Assembly (NCBI GenBank): GCA_049999725.1
Contig: JBNGIS010005716.1
Coordinates: 1 to 32,341, forward strand
DNA from: Haplomitrium mnioides
Lineage: Eukaryota; Marchantiophyta; Haplomitriopsida; Calobryales
Direction: 5' to 3'
DNA length: 32,341 nucleotides
A program made the translations under genes and the position numbers. The notes under the pieces are model-generated. The model saw only the letters and a program-made list of their open reading frames with translations, ran no database searches and had not been told where the DNA came from. The stretch's first letter is position 1. Every line of letters starts with the position of its first letter. Positions 9,785 to 20,569 of this stretch are shown piece by piece.

Positions 9785-11110
9785 ACTATGCATTGAGTCT
9801 TATTAAAAAAGCATCATAATAATCGTAGGTTTCAAAGGAGAAGAAATTTGTTACTTTTGTCGAAACTCAAGATGGATTTTTTCTGCAATGATTTTATTTC
9901 TTTTCAAGTTTCAAAGACAAAAAATCTATTGCATTCATGAATTTTAACATTTGGAAAATGAGTTCTCCAATGTTTCGTAAAACCCAAAAAACTAAGAATG
10001 CAATTCAGATCTTTCTTTTTCAAATAAGTTGTGTCATTGTCATAAACTTCCCATTTTGTAAAATTATTGGTAAAGTTATAAGCTTTTAGATTGGGCATTC
10101 TCTCAAAGTATTCTTGAAAAAGTTGTCCATCCACTCACGCACAAATACTCCTTTAGCAGATAATTCTCTATTTTTAAAAATGCCTCTAGGATCTGCGTTT
10201 TTGAGATTTTGAATTCTTTGGGTCTTATCATTCCCTACTATTAATATTAGTTTGAAGTTTCTTCTACAAACCACAGTACCACTAGGAAGAATGAACTGAT
10301 TATCAACATCTGATTTTTTTTCTTGGTATTCCCGACTACAATATGATATCTCGAATCTTCATGCTTGGTAGAAATACGTTCCTCTCACATTTTTCAAAAA
10401 ATATATCTTGCATAATGACAAACAGATATTTCAACAACATGAAATTCTGCTCAATTTCAAAATTGATATTGGATCAAGTTTTTTCTTCATAAAGCTCTTG
10501 TCATGATACACTTTCCGCAAAGAATTTTCATGTAAAGTGTTTACTCGTTTGGATTTTGGTCTTGACAAAGAATTCTTACCTATTGCTGGTTAATTTGTTC
10601 TATAGATGAACTAAGCCATCAGAGATAATTCATCATCTTGGAGATCTCGAACATCATCAATAGTATTGTTTGTTTTTTGGAAAAAAGTTTTTGATCGATG
10701 TAGACCACCTTTATGATTGAGAGAATTGGACCATGCCAAAACAGAATCTTCATCATTATCTTGAGCAATAAGAAATGTTTTCTTTTTTCAAATAACCAGT
10801 GCTCTTGGCAATAGCTCCAATGAAATGTTGGTTGATTGGGACTATTTGCTAGAATCATTTCCTAAACTATTGTTTGAAGATTCCTCCAAATGAATTCGGT
10901 TTCTAAAAGATTTTCCAATCTCATTCAGAGGTCCAACTTGATTAGAAATCACTCAATTTTTGAGTGGTGCTATCAATGACATTGAATCATCTCCAAAATT
11001 GAAATAGTCCACCAACTCTATGCACTTTGTGTTTTGAACAAACAAATTCAAATCTTGAACATCGTGGTCTTCATCTGATGAGGATGCAGAAAGGTTCACA
11101 ATTGTCTAGA
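9785..11110 (-). pseudogene. DUF7869-family protein, N-terminal half (dead)
   Basis: A minus-strand frame is readable from about 11,110 to 10,086 (about 340 codons) with seven internal stops: 10953, 10842, 10788, 10611, 10590, 10431 and 10359 (first base). One shift near 10,090-10,140 moves it into the frame ending at 9904. Features in order are an acidic Ser-rich start (SASSSDEDHDVQDLN), a basic Lys/Arg stretch (RPKSKRVNTLHENSLRKVYHDK), a C..C-type segment, then PSGTVVCRRNFKLILIVGND and TQRIQNLK, then VREWMDNFF, and finally THFPNVKIHECNRF. From memory, the last blocks match the region upstream of the DUF7869 core: a cysteine/arginine helix, then W..(Y/F)PN(V/I)K before a zinc-binding CxxC. 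Here the cysteines expected after NRF are missing or out of frame. The piece ends where repeat copy 2 begins, and the C-terminal half resumes at 1820 on the same strand. Confidence 0.6.
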
Positions 11111-11214
11111 ATTTTTGACTTGAATGCCTTTCTATTGATCTGTTGGAGTAGTCAAAAGAAAGATTCAACTTTGACCGCTTTACCGACAATAAAGATCAAG
11201 TGTGTGCAGAAGGT

Positions 11215-11380
11215 TGAGTCTTGGATCTTATGCGCATCTTGGGTTCTCTCTTGCATTTTTTTGCACGCAAACTATTCACTCCTTGATCCTATGCGTGCAT
11301 TGGGTTCACTCCTTAACCCTGTGCGCGCATAGGGTTCAATCCTTAATACTATGCACGTATAGGGTTCACTTGCTTGATCT
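11215..11380. repeat. Palindrome array, 30-bp period
   Basis: CCTT(G/A)A.CCT-type units start at 11281, 11311 and 11341, exactly 30 bp apart, with a looser unit near 11219. Each centre is a near-palindrome of the type CCCTATGCGCGCATAGGG. On the minus strand the units read in frame as a 10-residue repeat of the form E-P-x-A-R-I-G-S-R-S, so the array may have been coding, or may lie in an intron of the DUF7869 gene. Confidence 0.75.
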
Positions 11381-11404
11381 TCATGTGTAGACATATTTGA
11401 ATCA

Positions 11405-11580
11405 ACAACCTACATCTATATCCCCAAAATACTTGCCATCATGCTTGGCACTTTAAGTATTTCAACGCTGACCTCCTCAGAATAGCGGTTTGAAACTATC
11501 TCAAGTTGACAGCCAAAAGTCGCACTTTCTTGTAAACATAAATCTTGAAATTCTAGCCTCTTCTTGTCTTTCAAAACTCT
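11405..11580 (-). pseudogene. Exon-like open stretch upstream of the DUF7869 pseudogene
   Basis: An open minus-strand segment of about 55 codons contains RVLKDKKRLEFQDLC and RYSEEVSVEILKVPSMMASI, and ends in TAG. It follows TTTTTCAATAG, a plausible splice acceptor. The amino-acid composition is protein-like. It could be the first exon of the DUF7869 gene, in which case the 30-bp array lies inside the gene. I do not recognise the family. Confidence 0.35.
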
Positions 11581-12060
11581 AGCTATTGAAAAATAATAAT
11601 AAATGGGAAATATTAAAGGAAATTATTTTAATTATTTTAACAAGTACTCCAAACTTCTACTGGTGTACTCAGAAGATGTGTTTTTGAAGAAAATATCACA
11701 AAACGATAAAATTGTGAAATTTTTGTGAAGGAAATGAAAAACAAATCAAAAAGATGAAAATAAGAAATGCTTTATATACTATCTTTTTTTATACCAAGCA
11801 AATCTATATTTTAAAAGCTCTGTTAATTATCTTTTGGTGGGAAAACATGTTTTTTGAAATTTTGGTATAAAAAAAGCATTAATGAAAAGTTCTTTTTTCC
11901 ATTGTTGTGAGATAACTTTTCAATTTTTTTTCTTGTCGTCATCATTTTCACAATGTTTTGTCATTTAGCCATTTTTGGCCTTTCATTCATTGTGATCTTT
12001 TTTTTGTAAGATTTTTGCTCTCTATTTTCACTAGTTTACACTTTGGAGAAAAAGACATGA
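11581..12060. promoter_or_regulatory. Intergenic region between divergent pseudogenes, with inverted repeat
   Basis: About 480 bp of AT-rich DNA separate the 5' ends of the minus-strand DUF7869 pseudogene and the plus-strand unknown gene, as a shared promoter region would. A perfect 13-bp inverted repeat lies at 11783-11795 (CTTTTTTTATACC) and 11864-11876 (GGTATAAAAAAAG). A TATA-like word (TTTATATA) is at about 11771-11778. That it is a promoter is inference. Confidence 0.35.
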
Positions 12061-12467
12061 GAGATCAATGCTCCCAAACCAGCTCAATCAAAGCCTTATA
12101 GATATTCAGATGTTTTGAAGGTTTTTGAGGCACAAAAACTAGCCTACGAATGGCTAGTTTGTTGTGGAACAATAAAGTATATCGACCATCATATATACCT
12201 TTTGATTGCGGTGAAGATGAAAACTTAACATGGGTTTTTTTTGTCCAGATCACGATGATTCAAGAGGGGCAGAGATCCCACATGAGGCTGCTTGTGCACT
12301 CAATATCATCAAGTGCCCTTTTTCAAGGCTTTCTCAAAGAAATTCTGCTTCAACGAGATGAAGCCATGAGACATCTTCACCAAGGATCTGTAGTTGGCTT
12401 TCTACAACGACAAGTTAAGACTAACAAGATTTGTTTTTTAAGTCATTTAAGACTTTTTGTTGCTAAG

Positions 12468-12590
12468 GAATCCATGCTCGCATGGACTCGAGAGTCTATG
12501 CTCGTATGTACTTAGGAGTTTATATGGGCATGGACTCCTGAGTCCAAGCATGCATTGACTAAGGAGTCTATGTGCGCATGGAGTCCAATG
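12468..12590. repeat. Palindrome array, 24-bp period
   Basis: AGTC/AGTT-led units start at 12493, 12517, 12541 and 12565, exactly 24 bp apart, with another unit before them. The unit centre is of the form TCCATGCGCGCATGGA. It directly continues an open plus-strand frame, in which it reads as an 8-residue repeat (K/R)ESM.AWT until a TAG at 12513. Confidence 0.8.
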
Positions 12591-14283
12591 CATTTTTTTG
12601 CTTAGACTAGAGGTTGAAACACTTGCAGTCCCTTATTAAAGTTTTTAAAAAAAAAATTGTTAAGTCATTGACCATTTGTTTTAAAAATTTCTAAATATTT
12701 GTGAGACTTTGTAAGTGCTTACCCAGACGTGAAACAGGTAGAAGAGGACTTCATCAAATTTGCCATCAGAGTCAAACTTTTGAAAGTGAAGTAAGACGTA
12801 CATATTTAACTGCTTGTTGTGCATCCAAACACGGCTTCTATAACTTTGGCAACAATAAGTGGACCATCTGCTGCCAAAAAAGAAAGGAGATGGAGCCAAT
12901 CGAGGCTAAAGAAAAAAAAGAAAAAAGCATGCTCTACCAGAGAAGAAGCTTGTGCCCCCACCATCTATTTAGAAGAACCCAATCTCGTCATCATCTCCAA
13001 CTAGTTCATCTTCAGTAGCTCCTTCATCTTCAACTCCTAGGAACTTAGAGGAGGAAGTAGAGCCAAAGTTGGTGGAGGCTCCAACATCAAGATCAAAAAG
13101 GCAACCACATAGGGAGTTGCGGACCTTTCAGAAACAAGAGTAGGTGAATCCTTAGACAATGTTTAAGGAAGACAAAAATAAGATTAAAGAGTCTACAATC
13201 TAGCGGTGTAGAGTATGAGAGGAAATAGTTACATATTTGTTGGAAAATCTAAACCTTCCCAAACACTGAATGTATAACTCAGGGCCATTTTAGAATAGAA
13301 TGTTAAATGAAGATTTTGTAGAGCTTTTGGCTCAAAGAATGCTCACAAAAAGGTATGAGCATAATTTTTTTTCATTTTGGTAGTGGATCTTAGGTGCAGG
13401 TTAAGGTACAAGATAGAGTTTGACATCATGAACCTTGACAAGTGGAGGAGATATGAGATTACATGAGGCAATCAAAGTGAATTACATCTCACTTTTAATT
13501 ACCAAATATGGAGCTAAAAATCCCATGCTTTTGCTTTGCAATTGTTGCGTGTATGTGGGGCTTACACCAATGGAACCCTTCATCTTTGCAACTGATGACA
13601 ATTATGACCATTGCTATAGGTTGGAAATGACATCAATTTAAAAGGTTGAGTATTGGCAACATAGGTATATGGAGAGTAGAATGGTGTCATCTCAGAAAGT
13701 AAAAAGAGAATTGGTGTTGGAGACTTTGGAGAGAAAGCCAAAGTCCACTCTTGAAAAGACTACTACATCTCAAGACAATTGGTTCAAGTTCGTGTTCCGA
13801 AGTGGAGAGCTCTACGAGCTACAATAGAGCATATTTACAGTGTGGGAAAAAATGAGGTGAAGGGCTAGAAGCTAAAGGCCAAAGGATCTTTGAGAGTGGA
13901 GGACATGAAGTAGATGCCTTGGTGGTTTCTTAAGGGTTTTTTTGACAAAATTGAAACATCAATTTTGAAACAAGTGGAAGCAAGAGAGCTTTCAATTGAA
14001 GAGATCTCTCATGAACTTGAGAGATATAAAGTTTTGGTGGGGATTGTTAAATCTTTTTGCTCCAAGGTATACTGTAGCTTGTGGGAGAAAGCAAGGATGG
14101 AGTATCCCATCCACATAGAAGAGTCAAAGATGTCCTCTTTTTACTGGAGCTTTGAGAAATTGTTGGTAAGTTTTGTTTTGCCCCTTTGTCAATTCTGTTT
14201 CAAAACTTTATTGAACTTTTAAAAACTTGATCAAGTCCCTAGTAGCCTTTACCTATTCAATTCCATGGTTCTATTAACTTTCA

Positions 14284-14351
14284 AGTCCATGCTTGCATGA
14301 ACTCTTGAGTCCAAGCGCAAATCGACACTTGATTTCTATGCACGTATAGAC
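14284..14351. repeat. Short palindrome array, 24-bp period, in a putative intron
   Basis: AGTCCATGC at 14284 and AGTCCAAGC at 14308 are 24 bp apart. A diverged member, CTATGCACGTATAG, lies near 14336-14349. The array falls inside the 14166-14428 putative intron. Confidence 0.6.
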
Positions 14352-14725
14352 CGTTGTTTTTTTTCAAAGTCAAGGTCTTTGTTTTTATATTCTCCTCTTA
14401 TTTTTTTCCTCTATGCTATGAACAAAAGGACAAAATGTTCAAATAACAGTTTGCCAAAAAATTGACGGCTGATGTGAAAGGGCGAAAGAGATCTGGGATC
14501 AAAAAAGCTCCCAACGATCAAGACCAGATATCCACTCTTGTATCATACCTTTTTGTGTTTCTACTCCATTTCTAGAAAGCCACAGAATGGAATGCAAGGC
14601 CAAAAAATGACATTGTTGTCCTTCCAAGTGAAGGAGGGCTTGATTAGCAAGATAAAGACTTAATTTCCTCTGTCGATGGACTCAACGTGGAAATTTATCA
14701 AGTCCACAGGGAGTCTAAGGCTTGA

Positions 14726-16250
14726 TAAATGAAGAAATTGATGAAACCCAGATGTTTTACTTTAGCAATTGCTGATATTTCTTTTGTGTATAACTTTAAA
14801 GAATGCAAGCATGACAATTTTGAGCCCTTCACAAAGACTGATATTTTTGACATGGTTTCTTCTTTTGCGGTCAATATAACTTTTGATTTTTGGTCTTTTG
14901 TTATAATCTATTCTTCTTGACAATTTGACATTTGTGGAGGATGCTCTTTAAAAGGTTTGTTGTGCTATTGACCATGACATCTCGTAAGCTCTATTTTGAT
15001 TTTTTTATATTTTAGTTTATCTTGTTTATTTTTTCTTTACTTTCTTTCCAATGTCTAATTTTTTTTTAATTACTATAAGGACAAAAACAACATTCATCAT
15101 TCAGAGTGTCCAAGAATCTCTCACGCTCACAAATACTGGACTGTGGGCTACTAGAATAAGGAAGAACAAATAAAGCCTGAAGCTCTTCAACTTGCAATCT
15201 GATATTGCAAGCAGCTATTCTTGACTGATTATGCAGAGTGTTTTGAGTTATCAAGTTGTTTTAGCCAAACTAAAACATTAAGAAGATGATGCCCCTTTGA
15301 ATGTGTATCAAAAGCCTCAAGCTTTGTACAACTTTTTCATTGACTATTTGTGAACATGACAAGATTGGATCTTAGATTTTTGCTTTGGGCTCGGTACATG
15401 CCTTGTTTGTGCTCTGAAAATGATGCAAAATTGCATTGCCATAGATAATGATAGACATTTGGCTATCTATATTCCCCAAAGAGTTTGACAATGGCTTCTT
15501 TGCCATCAGATGTGACAAAATCATAGATTGTATATGTGTACTACAAGGAGCCTGTTCCTCATGGTACTGCTTGTGCATGAGATGATTGTTTTGTGATTTC
15601 TAGGACTCAAAAGTCTTGGTAGGATTCTCTTGCACCTGCAAATGTCGAAGCTTATCATGCTATTAATTTAGATGAGACAATTTCTCTTGAAAAGGATAGG
15701 ACTAAAGCTGTACATGCAGACTTATGTACTTTTTGTTTGATCTATATTCTTGTTGCATTCCAAGTAATATTTATAAGTATTTTCTTGATGATCCATTTTC
15801 TTTTGCAAAATGATTTCTGAATAAAACCTATTGGTTTTTGTAAAAATTAGCAACAAAGTCCATGCCGGCATGGAAGTTCTATTTTCACTTATTTAGATTT
15901 CGGTATAAGTTTTCTTTAGCCCAAGGTTTTGGGTGTTTTTATAAACTCATCATTAAATTTATTACAATCTTCAATAGCGATATTATTTTATATTTGAGTT
16001 TGTTAGATTTAATTTTGGATATTTCAATTTTCATGTCACTAATTATTCATTGCTTGCTTTTTTTAGACTGTCAGATTGATTTTTAAGAAAGTTATTATCT
16101 TTTACGATGTGCTAGCTTGAAGTCTTTGCAAGCATAGACCTTCTTTTGTTTTTATTTATTCTGGATGTAAATGCAAGTTCAAAACAACTTTCACTAAGCT
16201 AGAGATTTATATGCTAGTGTCCATTAGAAAATTACTATATAATTTCACCA
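14726..16250 (+). other. AT-rich DNA with two exon-like pieces and one perfect palindrome
   Basis: Coding-like plus-strand pieces are 15078-15270 (TTFIIQSVQESLTLTNTGLW, then SLKLFNLQSDIASSYS, two stops) and 15624-15750 (LAPANVEAYHAINLDETISL). Both lie after the stop of the unknown gene, so they may be further exons of it or part of a neighbour. A perfect 14-bp palindrome, CCATGCCGGCATGG, is at 15860-15873 and is related to the tandem arrays. The rest shows nothing I can name. Confidence 0.35.
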
Positions 16251-16259
16251 TTTTTTTCA

Positions 16260-16520
16260 ATATTCTCTCTTATTTGTTGATCTTACCAAAATATAAATTT
16301 TTTTTTACTATTTTTCTTAAATATTGAGTGCTAAATTTTTTTTTAAATACAAAAAATATTTTTGTAGCCCAATTTTAAGATTGAAAATTTTTTATTGAAA
16401 AATTTTATAACTATCAAAAAATGTTTTTTTGAAGCAAAAATTTGAAAAATGAATTTGGCAACGTGAAATACAACATGAACTCAATAGCATTTCCTGGTTG
16501 AAAGTAGCAATTGCTTACCT
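16260..16520 (+). repeat. A/T-tract module with GTAGC box (copy b)
   Basis: Long A/T tracts are followed at 16477-16514 by CTCAATAGCATTTCCTGG and then TTGAAAGTAGCAATTGC. This aligns with the boxes at 251-287 and 20734-20774 in the same orientation. Confidence 0.5.
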
Positions 16521-19120
16521 TGTTTTACACACTCTTGATAGCATCTATATGCTTGTTGTCATGTCTTAGTCTATGTGACCTTAAAGCTGGTCTAGGACTT
16601 TAATAAAACTCTATTCCATTCTCAAATTTTCTTATCAAAAAATCCATAAAAGAAACCAAAAAAATATTAGTCATATATGTGCATCATAAACAAGTTCATT
16701 AAGAAAGGAATAGAAATCCATGCATAACTTCATATTTCCTACATAATTCCTACACCCATAACTGAGTCCAAACCCTATGCGCAAAGTTTCTACAAAAGTA
16801 CACTCTCTTAGTGGTTTTCTTATCACAAAGTCCATAGAACAAGCCAAAAACATTGTTGTTTCTCGCATTTTGAGCATTTGGAGCAACTTAAAAAATAGAA
16901 ACTGAAGTAAAAGCATAGATTTCCTGCAAAATTTGTATGTGGAGCAGGTTTTGAGAGCCTATGAAAACATGCTTTCTCTTGAAGACCTAACTCTAGACCC
17001 CAAACATGCATAGGTAGAAGGAAAAATCTTAGACCTATACACATATTGGGTCTAAAGACCTAGTGCTTTAGGAAGAGCAAGGGAGAGGCGCAAGTGCAAG
17101 CTACTCTGCTTTAGCCCGGCTGGACGTAGCGACAAAGAAGAGCCAAAGGAGGTTTTGGAGTTGAAAAGAGATTGAGTATAGATTCTTGCATTCTCAACCA
17201 CTCTATGCAATCAAGTTATTTCATTTTCAACATGGTTTAAAGAGCGTTACTTTCAATGTTGTAAATTAAGTTTGCTTCCTCTTCATTTGGTGTGCTTTTA
17301 GAGTATAGATGATAGATAGACCTTAGGTTTTCTTTTTGATTCTTTCGTTTTGAAATTTTGCTTATATTTTTTTATATTATTTCTTTATGAGATTTTGCAT
17401 TCTACAATAGCTTTCATTGAGTAAGCTGCTATGTCGATAGATCAAAAAACATTATGTCAATTATTTGACATATCCATTGATAAATAAGAAAAAAGATTAT
17501 GTCAATTATTTGACATATCCATCATTTTCAAATGCCACTCTATAGCTACTTAATCCAATATATATGGGTTTCTACTTCAACAAGCCCTACAAACCCTTAC
17601 CCTCATGGGTTTCAATTTGAAAGAGTATCTATTTTGAGATTGGTAAAGCAATTCTTTCCATCAAAAGATTATGTCATAAGAAGTTTGCTAGTTTTGTTGT
17701 TATTCACACCACATTAGTATAGATATGATGGAATAGGAGTGTGATTGATAGGTTTTTTTTGTAAATTGTTCACCAAACGCAAAGGGTATAAATTTCACCT
17801 CTTGCTCACATTTTTCTCTTCTAGTTTTTCACTAGACTATGTTAGGTTTCTCCAATCTAGTTACTATTGAGCCTTTAGTCACTCTTTGTACTTTCCTCAC
17901 ACAAATTGTGTAGTATTTGTTTGAAACATAATTTGGAATTGCAATGTGCTTAGAAGTGAGCAAATGGGAACTACATCATGCCTTGAGCATCTTCAAGAGG
18001 AAGGTGTTTCTCAAAAGAATAATTTTCTGTGGCAACTATTAGGAAATTAACTCTGTTGTCTTTTACCTCTTAATAGAAGTAGGTTATATTCCTCTCCATG
18101 ATGTTCCTTATCACCCTCCCAAGTAGATAGACACTTTCACCCAAACAAGACATATACTTTTTTCAAGAAGACCTCCGCCACTGCCATCTAAAGACTTTGT
18201 AGTCACTTTTTTCAATGAGTTCTACCTTCGTGAGGTAGAAAGCATTGGTGGTCAAAATAATAGTGGACACAAGCTTTATCATGTCATATAAGATGCTCTA
18301 ATACTCTAATAACTCTAATAACCTATTTCTCATATTACATAGCCACTCATTCAAACTTTAATCGACTTTTTTTCATGAAGTAAATTTGGTTATTTTACCA
18401 TTTGACTCTCTTGCGAGCCACGTGCTTAATTTACATGTTGTGTGTTTAGTGTAGACTTTTTTATAGGCATTGTACTTGGTGGTAATGAGGGTGATCTATG
18501 ATTGGAGCATCCCTCAATTGTTATCTTGATGCTCTTGTATGTGCTTTGATTGTTCTCATATTTTGAGATTGCAAAAAATTGACTACACTTTTTTGCATAA
18601 GAGCTTGAAGCATATCCTTGTGTTGAAGCTAGCCATTTCCATCTTGACAAGGTGGCTAGTGTGAGCCAATTTCATTTTAGCTAAAAAGATCACAAAAAGT
18701 TATTTCCCACAACACTCATGGAAACATGTGTCTTGTAGGGCTTGAAGAGAAGAGCTTCTCTATTTTTAAATTTAGATTGGATTGAGAGGACATGCATGTA
18801 TCTTGTGGGTAAATTTTGAGTGCTAGAGAGAATACATGGTGCTTTATTGTCAAACAAAAGATACTCTTGTTCGAGACCATGCACCAAACACACTAGGAAC
18901 GTCTATCATGACACTTGACCGTCTCTACCAAAATTCCTAATCACCAATGTTTCTTTAAAGTTTAGAATTTCCAAAACTCAAACCATGATTAAGTAGAGAG
19001 ATGTGTTAGACGTAGTTGTTTTACAGTGTTTCATATGACTCGCAAGCAAAGATACTATGGCTTTCTTTCCATCTAATCTAGATTGAGATCACATTGGCAG
19101 CTTGTTAACAGGGAATTGGA
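16521..19120. other. AT-rich intergenic DNA without a recognisable gene
   Basis: No frame here has a recognisable domain. Isolated palindrome words related to the arrays occur near 16774 (CCTATGCGCA), 17005 (ACATGCATAGG) and 17036. A short GC-richer patch lies at 17070-17150. A duplicated palindrome is at 17451-17522. CTCTAATA-type short repeats lie near 18297-18325. Confidence 0.4.
17451..17522. repeat. Direct repeat of a 27-bp unit containing a palindrome
   Basis: An identical 27-bp unit occurs at 17451-17477 and 17496-17522 (period 45). Its core ATGTCAATTATTTGACAT has perfect 7-bp arms around a TTAT loop. Confidence 0.85.
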
Positions 19121-19129
19121 TGGCTCACC

Positions 19130-19543
19130 GGCCATGTTGGATGCGAAGAAGTTGGAGGAAATACATAAGAAAAATGCAAGAAGGTGAGTAAAACAAGTTC
19201 ACCACAAAGACAAAAGGGACATGAGATTTTGCAAATGCAACAAGAGACATTGAGTAGAAATGAAGGAGAGTCTTGTGTTGCAGATACAACTGAAGAAAAA
19301 AAGCCACAAAGAATAGAGAGGAAACTCACTTTGATTGGTTCACCACTCAATGGATTGGATAAGAAGACAATTAAGAAAATAAAAAAATACCTAGGGGAAA
19401 ATCAATCATGCACAACAAAAAAACAATTCCTTGAAATCAAAGTCAATTACAATAGAAAGAGGGTTGTGGAAGGACCTTCTCCTATGGGAAAACATGGGTC
19501 AAACATTGAAACCTTGCAGAGGCATGACCTTGCACGTATCTAG
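19130..19543 (+). CDS. Hypothetical Lys-rich ORF fragment
   Basis: The frame is open from about 19163 to a TAG at 19541 (about 120 codons), the longest uninterrupted frame in the middle of the window. It is hydrophilic and rich in Lys, Arg, Glu and Gln, with RIERKLTLIGSPLNGLDKK and KIKKYLGENQSC. There is no ATG at its 5' end. A different frame just upstream reads KKLEEIHKKNARR, ending at a GTGAGT that could be a splice donor, so this may be an exon or a degraded gene. No family is recognised. Confidence 0.35.
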
Positions 19544-19545
19544 AA

Positions 19546-20060
19546 GATTTCCCTAGATCCTACCAATCTTCAAGAGATGTGTGGGACAAAATAATATGCA
19601 AACAAGAAACACATGGAAGCATAGTGTCGAGGTTTCCATACATTAGGGAAAATAATATTACAGATTGTTGTTAGTGTAAGGCAAGTAATAATATAGATTT
19701 TTGTCACTTACACTAGTCGTTATATGCAAGGAACAAAATTTCTGAGATTGGTTTGGAGTCCAATACTCTATTATTTGCCCAAAAGTGTAATTTTTCATAC
19801 TTGCTCAAATTTAAGGTGTAATTCTTCATTTGTTTTACCTAATTTTGCCTCATCATCCATACTAGCATAGCCTTCAAAATTTTATGTCAACATCAAACAC
19901 ACTTAGAAATTACATTTTGGTCTACACCATGGCCTCTACTTAGTAGATCCATATTCCTCACAAATATGATATCAAAAACCTTTGAGCTTCTTGTAGATTA
20001 CTCATCTCAAATCTTATTGATAGCTTCTTGGTACTACCACCTCTCGAGTTTAGGTTTTGA
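19546..20060. other. AT-rich spacer
   Basis: I see no gene, array or clear repeat in this stretch. Confidence 0.3.
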
Positions 20061-20064
20061 GCCA

Positions 20065-20480
20065 ATACGTACATGGGATTCTGTAGTCTTTGCGTGCATG
20101 GGCTTTAGATTCCATGCATGATGAGCTTCTATAGTCCATGCCCACATGGGCTCTAGAGTCCATACGTGTTGGGCTTATGTAGTCCATGCACATATAAGTT
20201 TCAAAGTCCATGTTTACATGGCCTTCACCTGTCCTGCGTCCATGGGCTTTTGTATTCTATGTGTGCATGATCTCCCATAGACCTTGCACACATGGCTTCA
20301 CTAGTCTATGCACGCATAGGCTTCATCAATCTATGCATGTATCTACTTTAGTAGTCTATACACAAAAAAGCTTTACGAATTGAGTTTTCAATCCAAATGT
20401 GCACGGGTTTGAGCAATCACAAAGTGCATAGGCTTTAGGTTTTTGGTTTGAAGCCCTTGCATGCATCGGTATCCATGTTT
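20065..20480. repeat. Longest palindrome array, 24-bp period
   Basis: AGTC-led units start at 20085, 20133, 20157, 20181 and 20205 on an exact 24-bp grid, with a displaced unit near 20107. Looser members continue to about 20360 and a last one lies near 20460. Typical centres are TCCATGCCCACATGGGC, TTTGCGTGCATGGGC and CTATGCACGCATAGG. The right part of the array loses the strict period. Confidence 0.85.
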
Positions 20481-20569
20481 GTTTGGATATGTTTGTCATG
20501 AAGCGTATATGTTTTATTCAACCTTTGATAAATTTAGTATACTCGCAATCTTTTCATGTTTTAATGAAA

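Larger units (their letters stand above)
12061..14725 (+). pseudogene. Unrecognised gene, degraded, possibly multi-exon
   Basis: Protein-like segments on the plus strand, in order: 12061-12228 (KPYRYSDVLKVFEAQKLAYEW); 12150-12430 in a shifted frame (LKEILLQRDEAMRHLHQG); about 12,850-13,350, with a Lys-rich run, a Ser/Pro run (SSSSPTSSSSVAPSSSTP) and EDFVELLAQRMLTK, broken by about six stops; 13400-13800 (LRYKIEFDIMNLDKWRRYEIT, then FIFATDDNYDHCYRLEM after a shift); 13790-14165 (MPWWFLKGFFDKIETSIL, YPIHIEESKMSSFYWSFEKL); 14429-14539 (VKGRKRSGIKKAPNDQDQ); and 14576-14725 (ATEWNARPKNDIVVLPSEGG ... ending HRESKA, stop at 14723). The gap 14166-14428 has a GTAAG donor and an AAAAG acceptor with matching phase. 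Two other candidate introns (13353-13399 and 14540-14575) are too short for normal plant splicing. No family is recognised. It may be the partner gene of the DUF7869 element. Confidence 0.5.

Noticed and set aside
251-16514. Terminal inverted repeats bounding the two-gene unit
   Set aside because: The GTAGC boxes at the two sides are in direct orientation, and I found no inverted counterpart.
16671-17044. Overlapping minus-strand ORFs at 16,671-17,044
   Set aside because: Cys/Phe-rich translation of AT-rich DNA in two frames with no recognisable domain; part overlaps palindrome words.
18426-18893. Minus-strand ORFs at 18,426-18,650 and 18,690-18,893
   Set aside because: Short, no domain, and not joined by plausible splice signals.
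20065-20480. CRISPR-like array (regularly spaced palindromic repeats)
   Set aside because: The units abut with only 2-4 bp between palindromes, so there are no unique spacers. The units are degenerate and the context is plant nuclear DNA.
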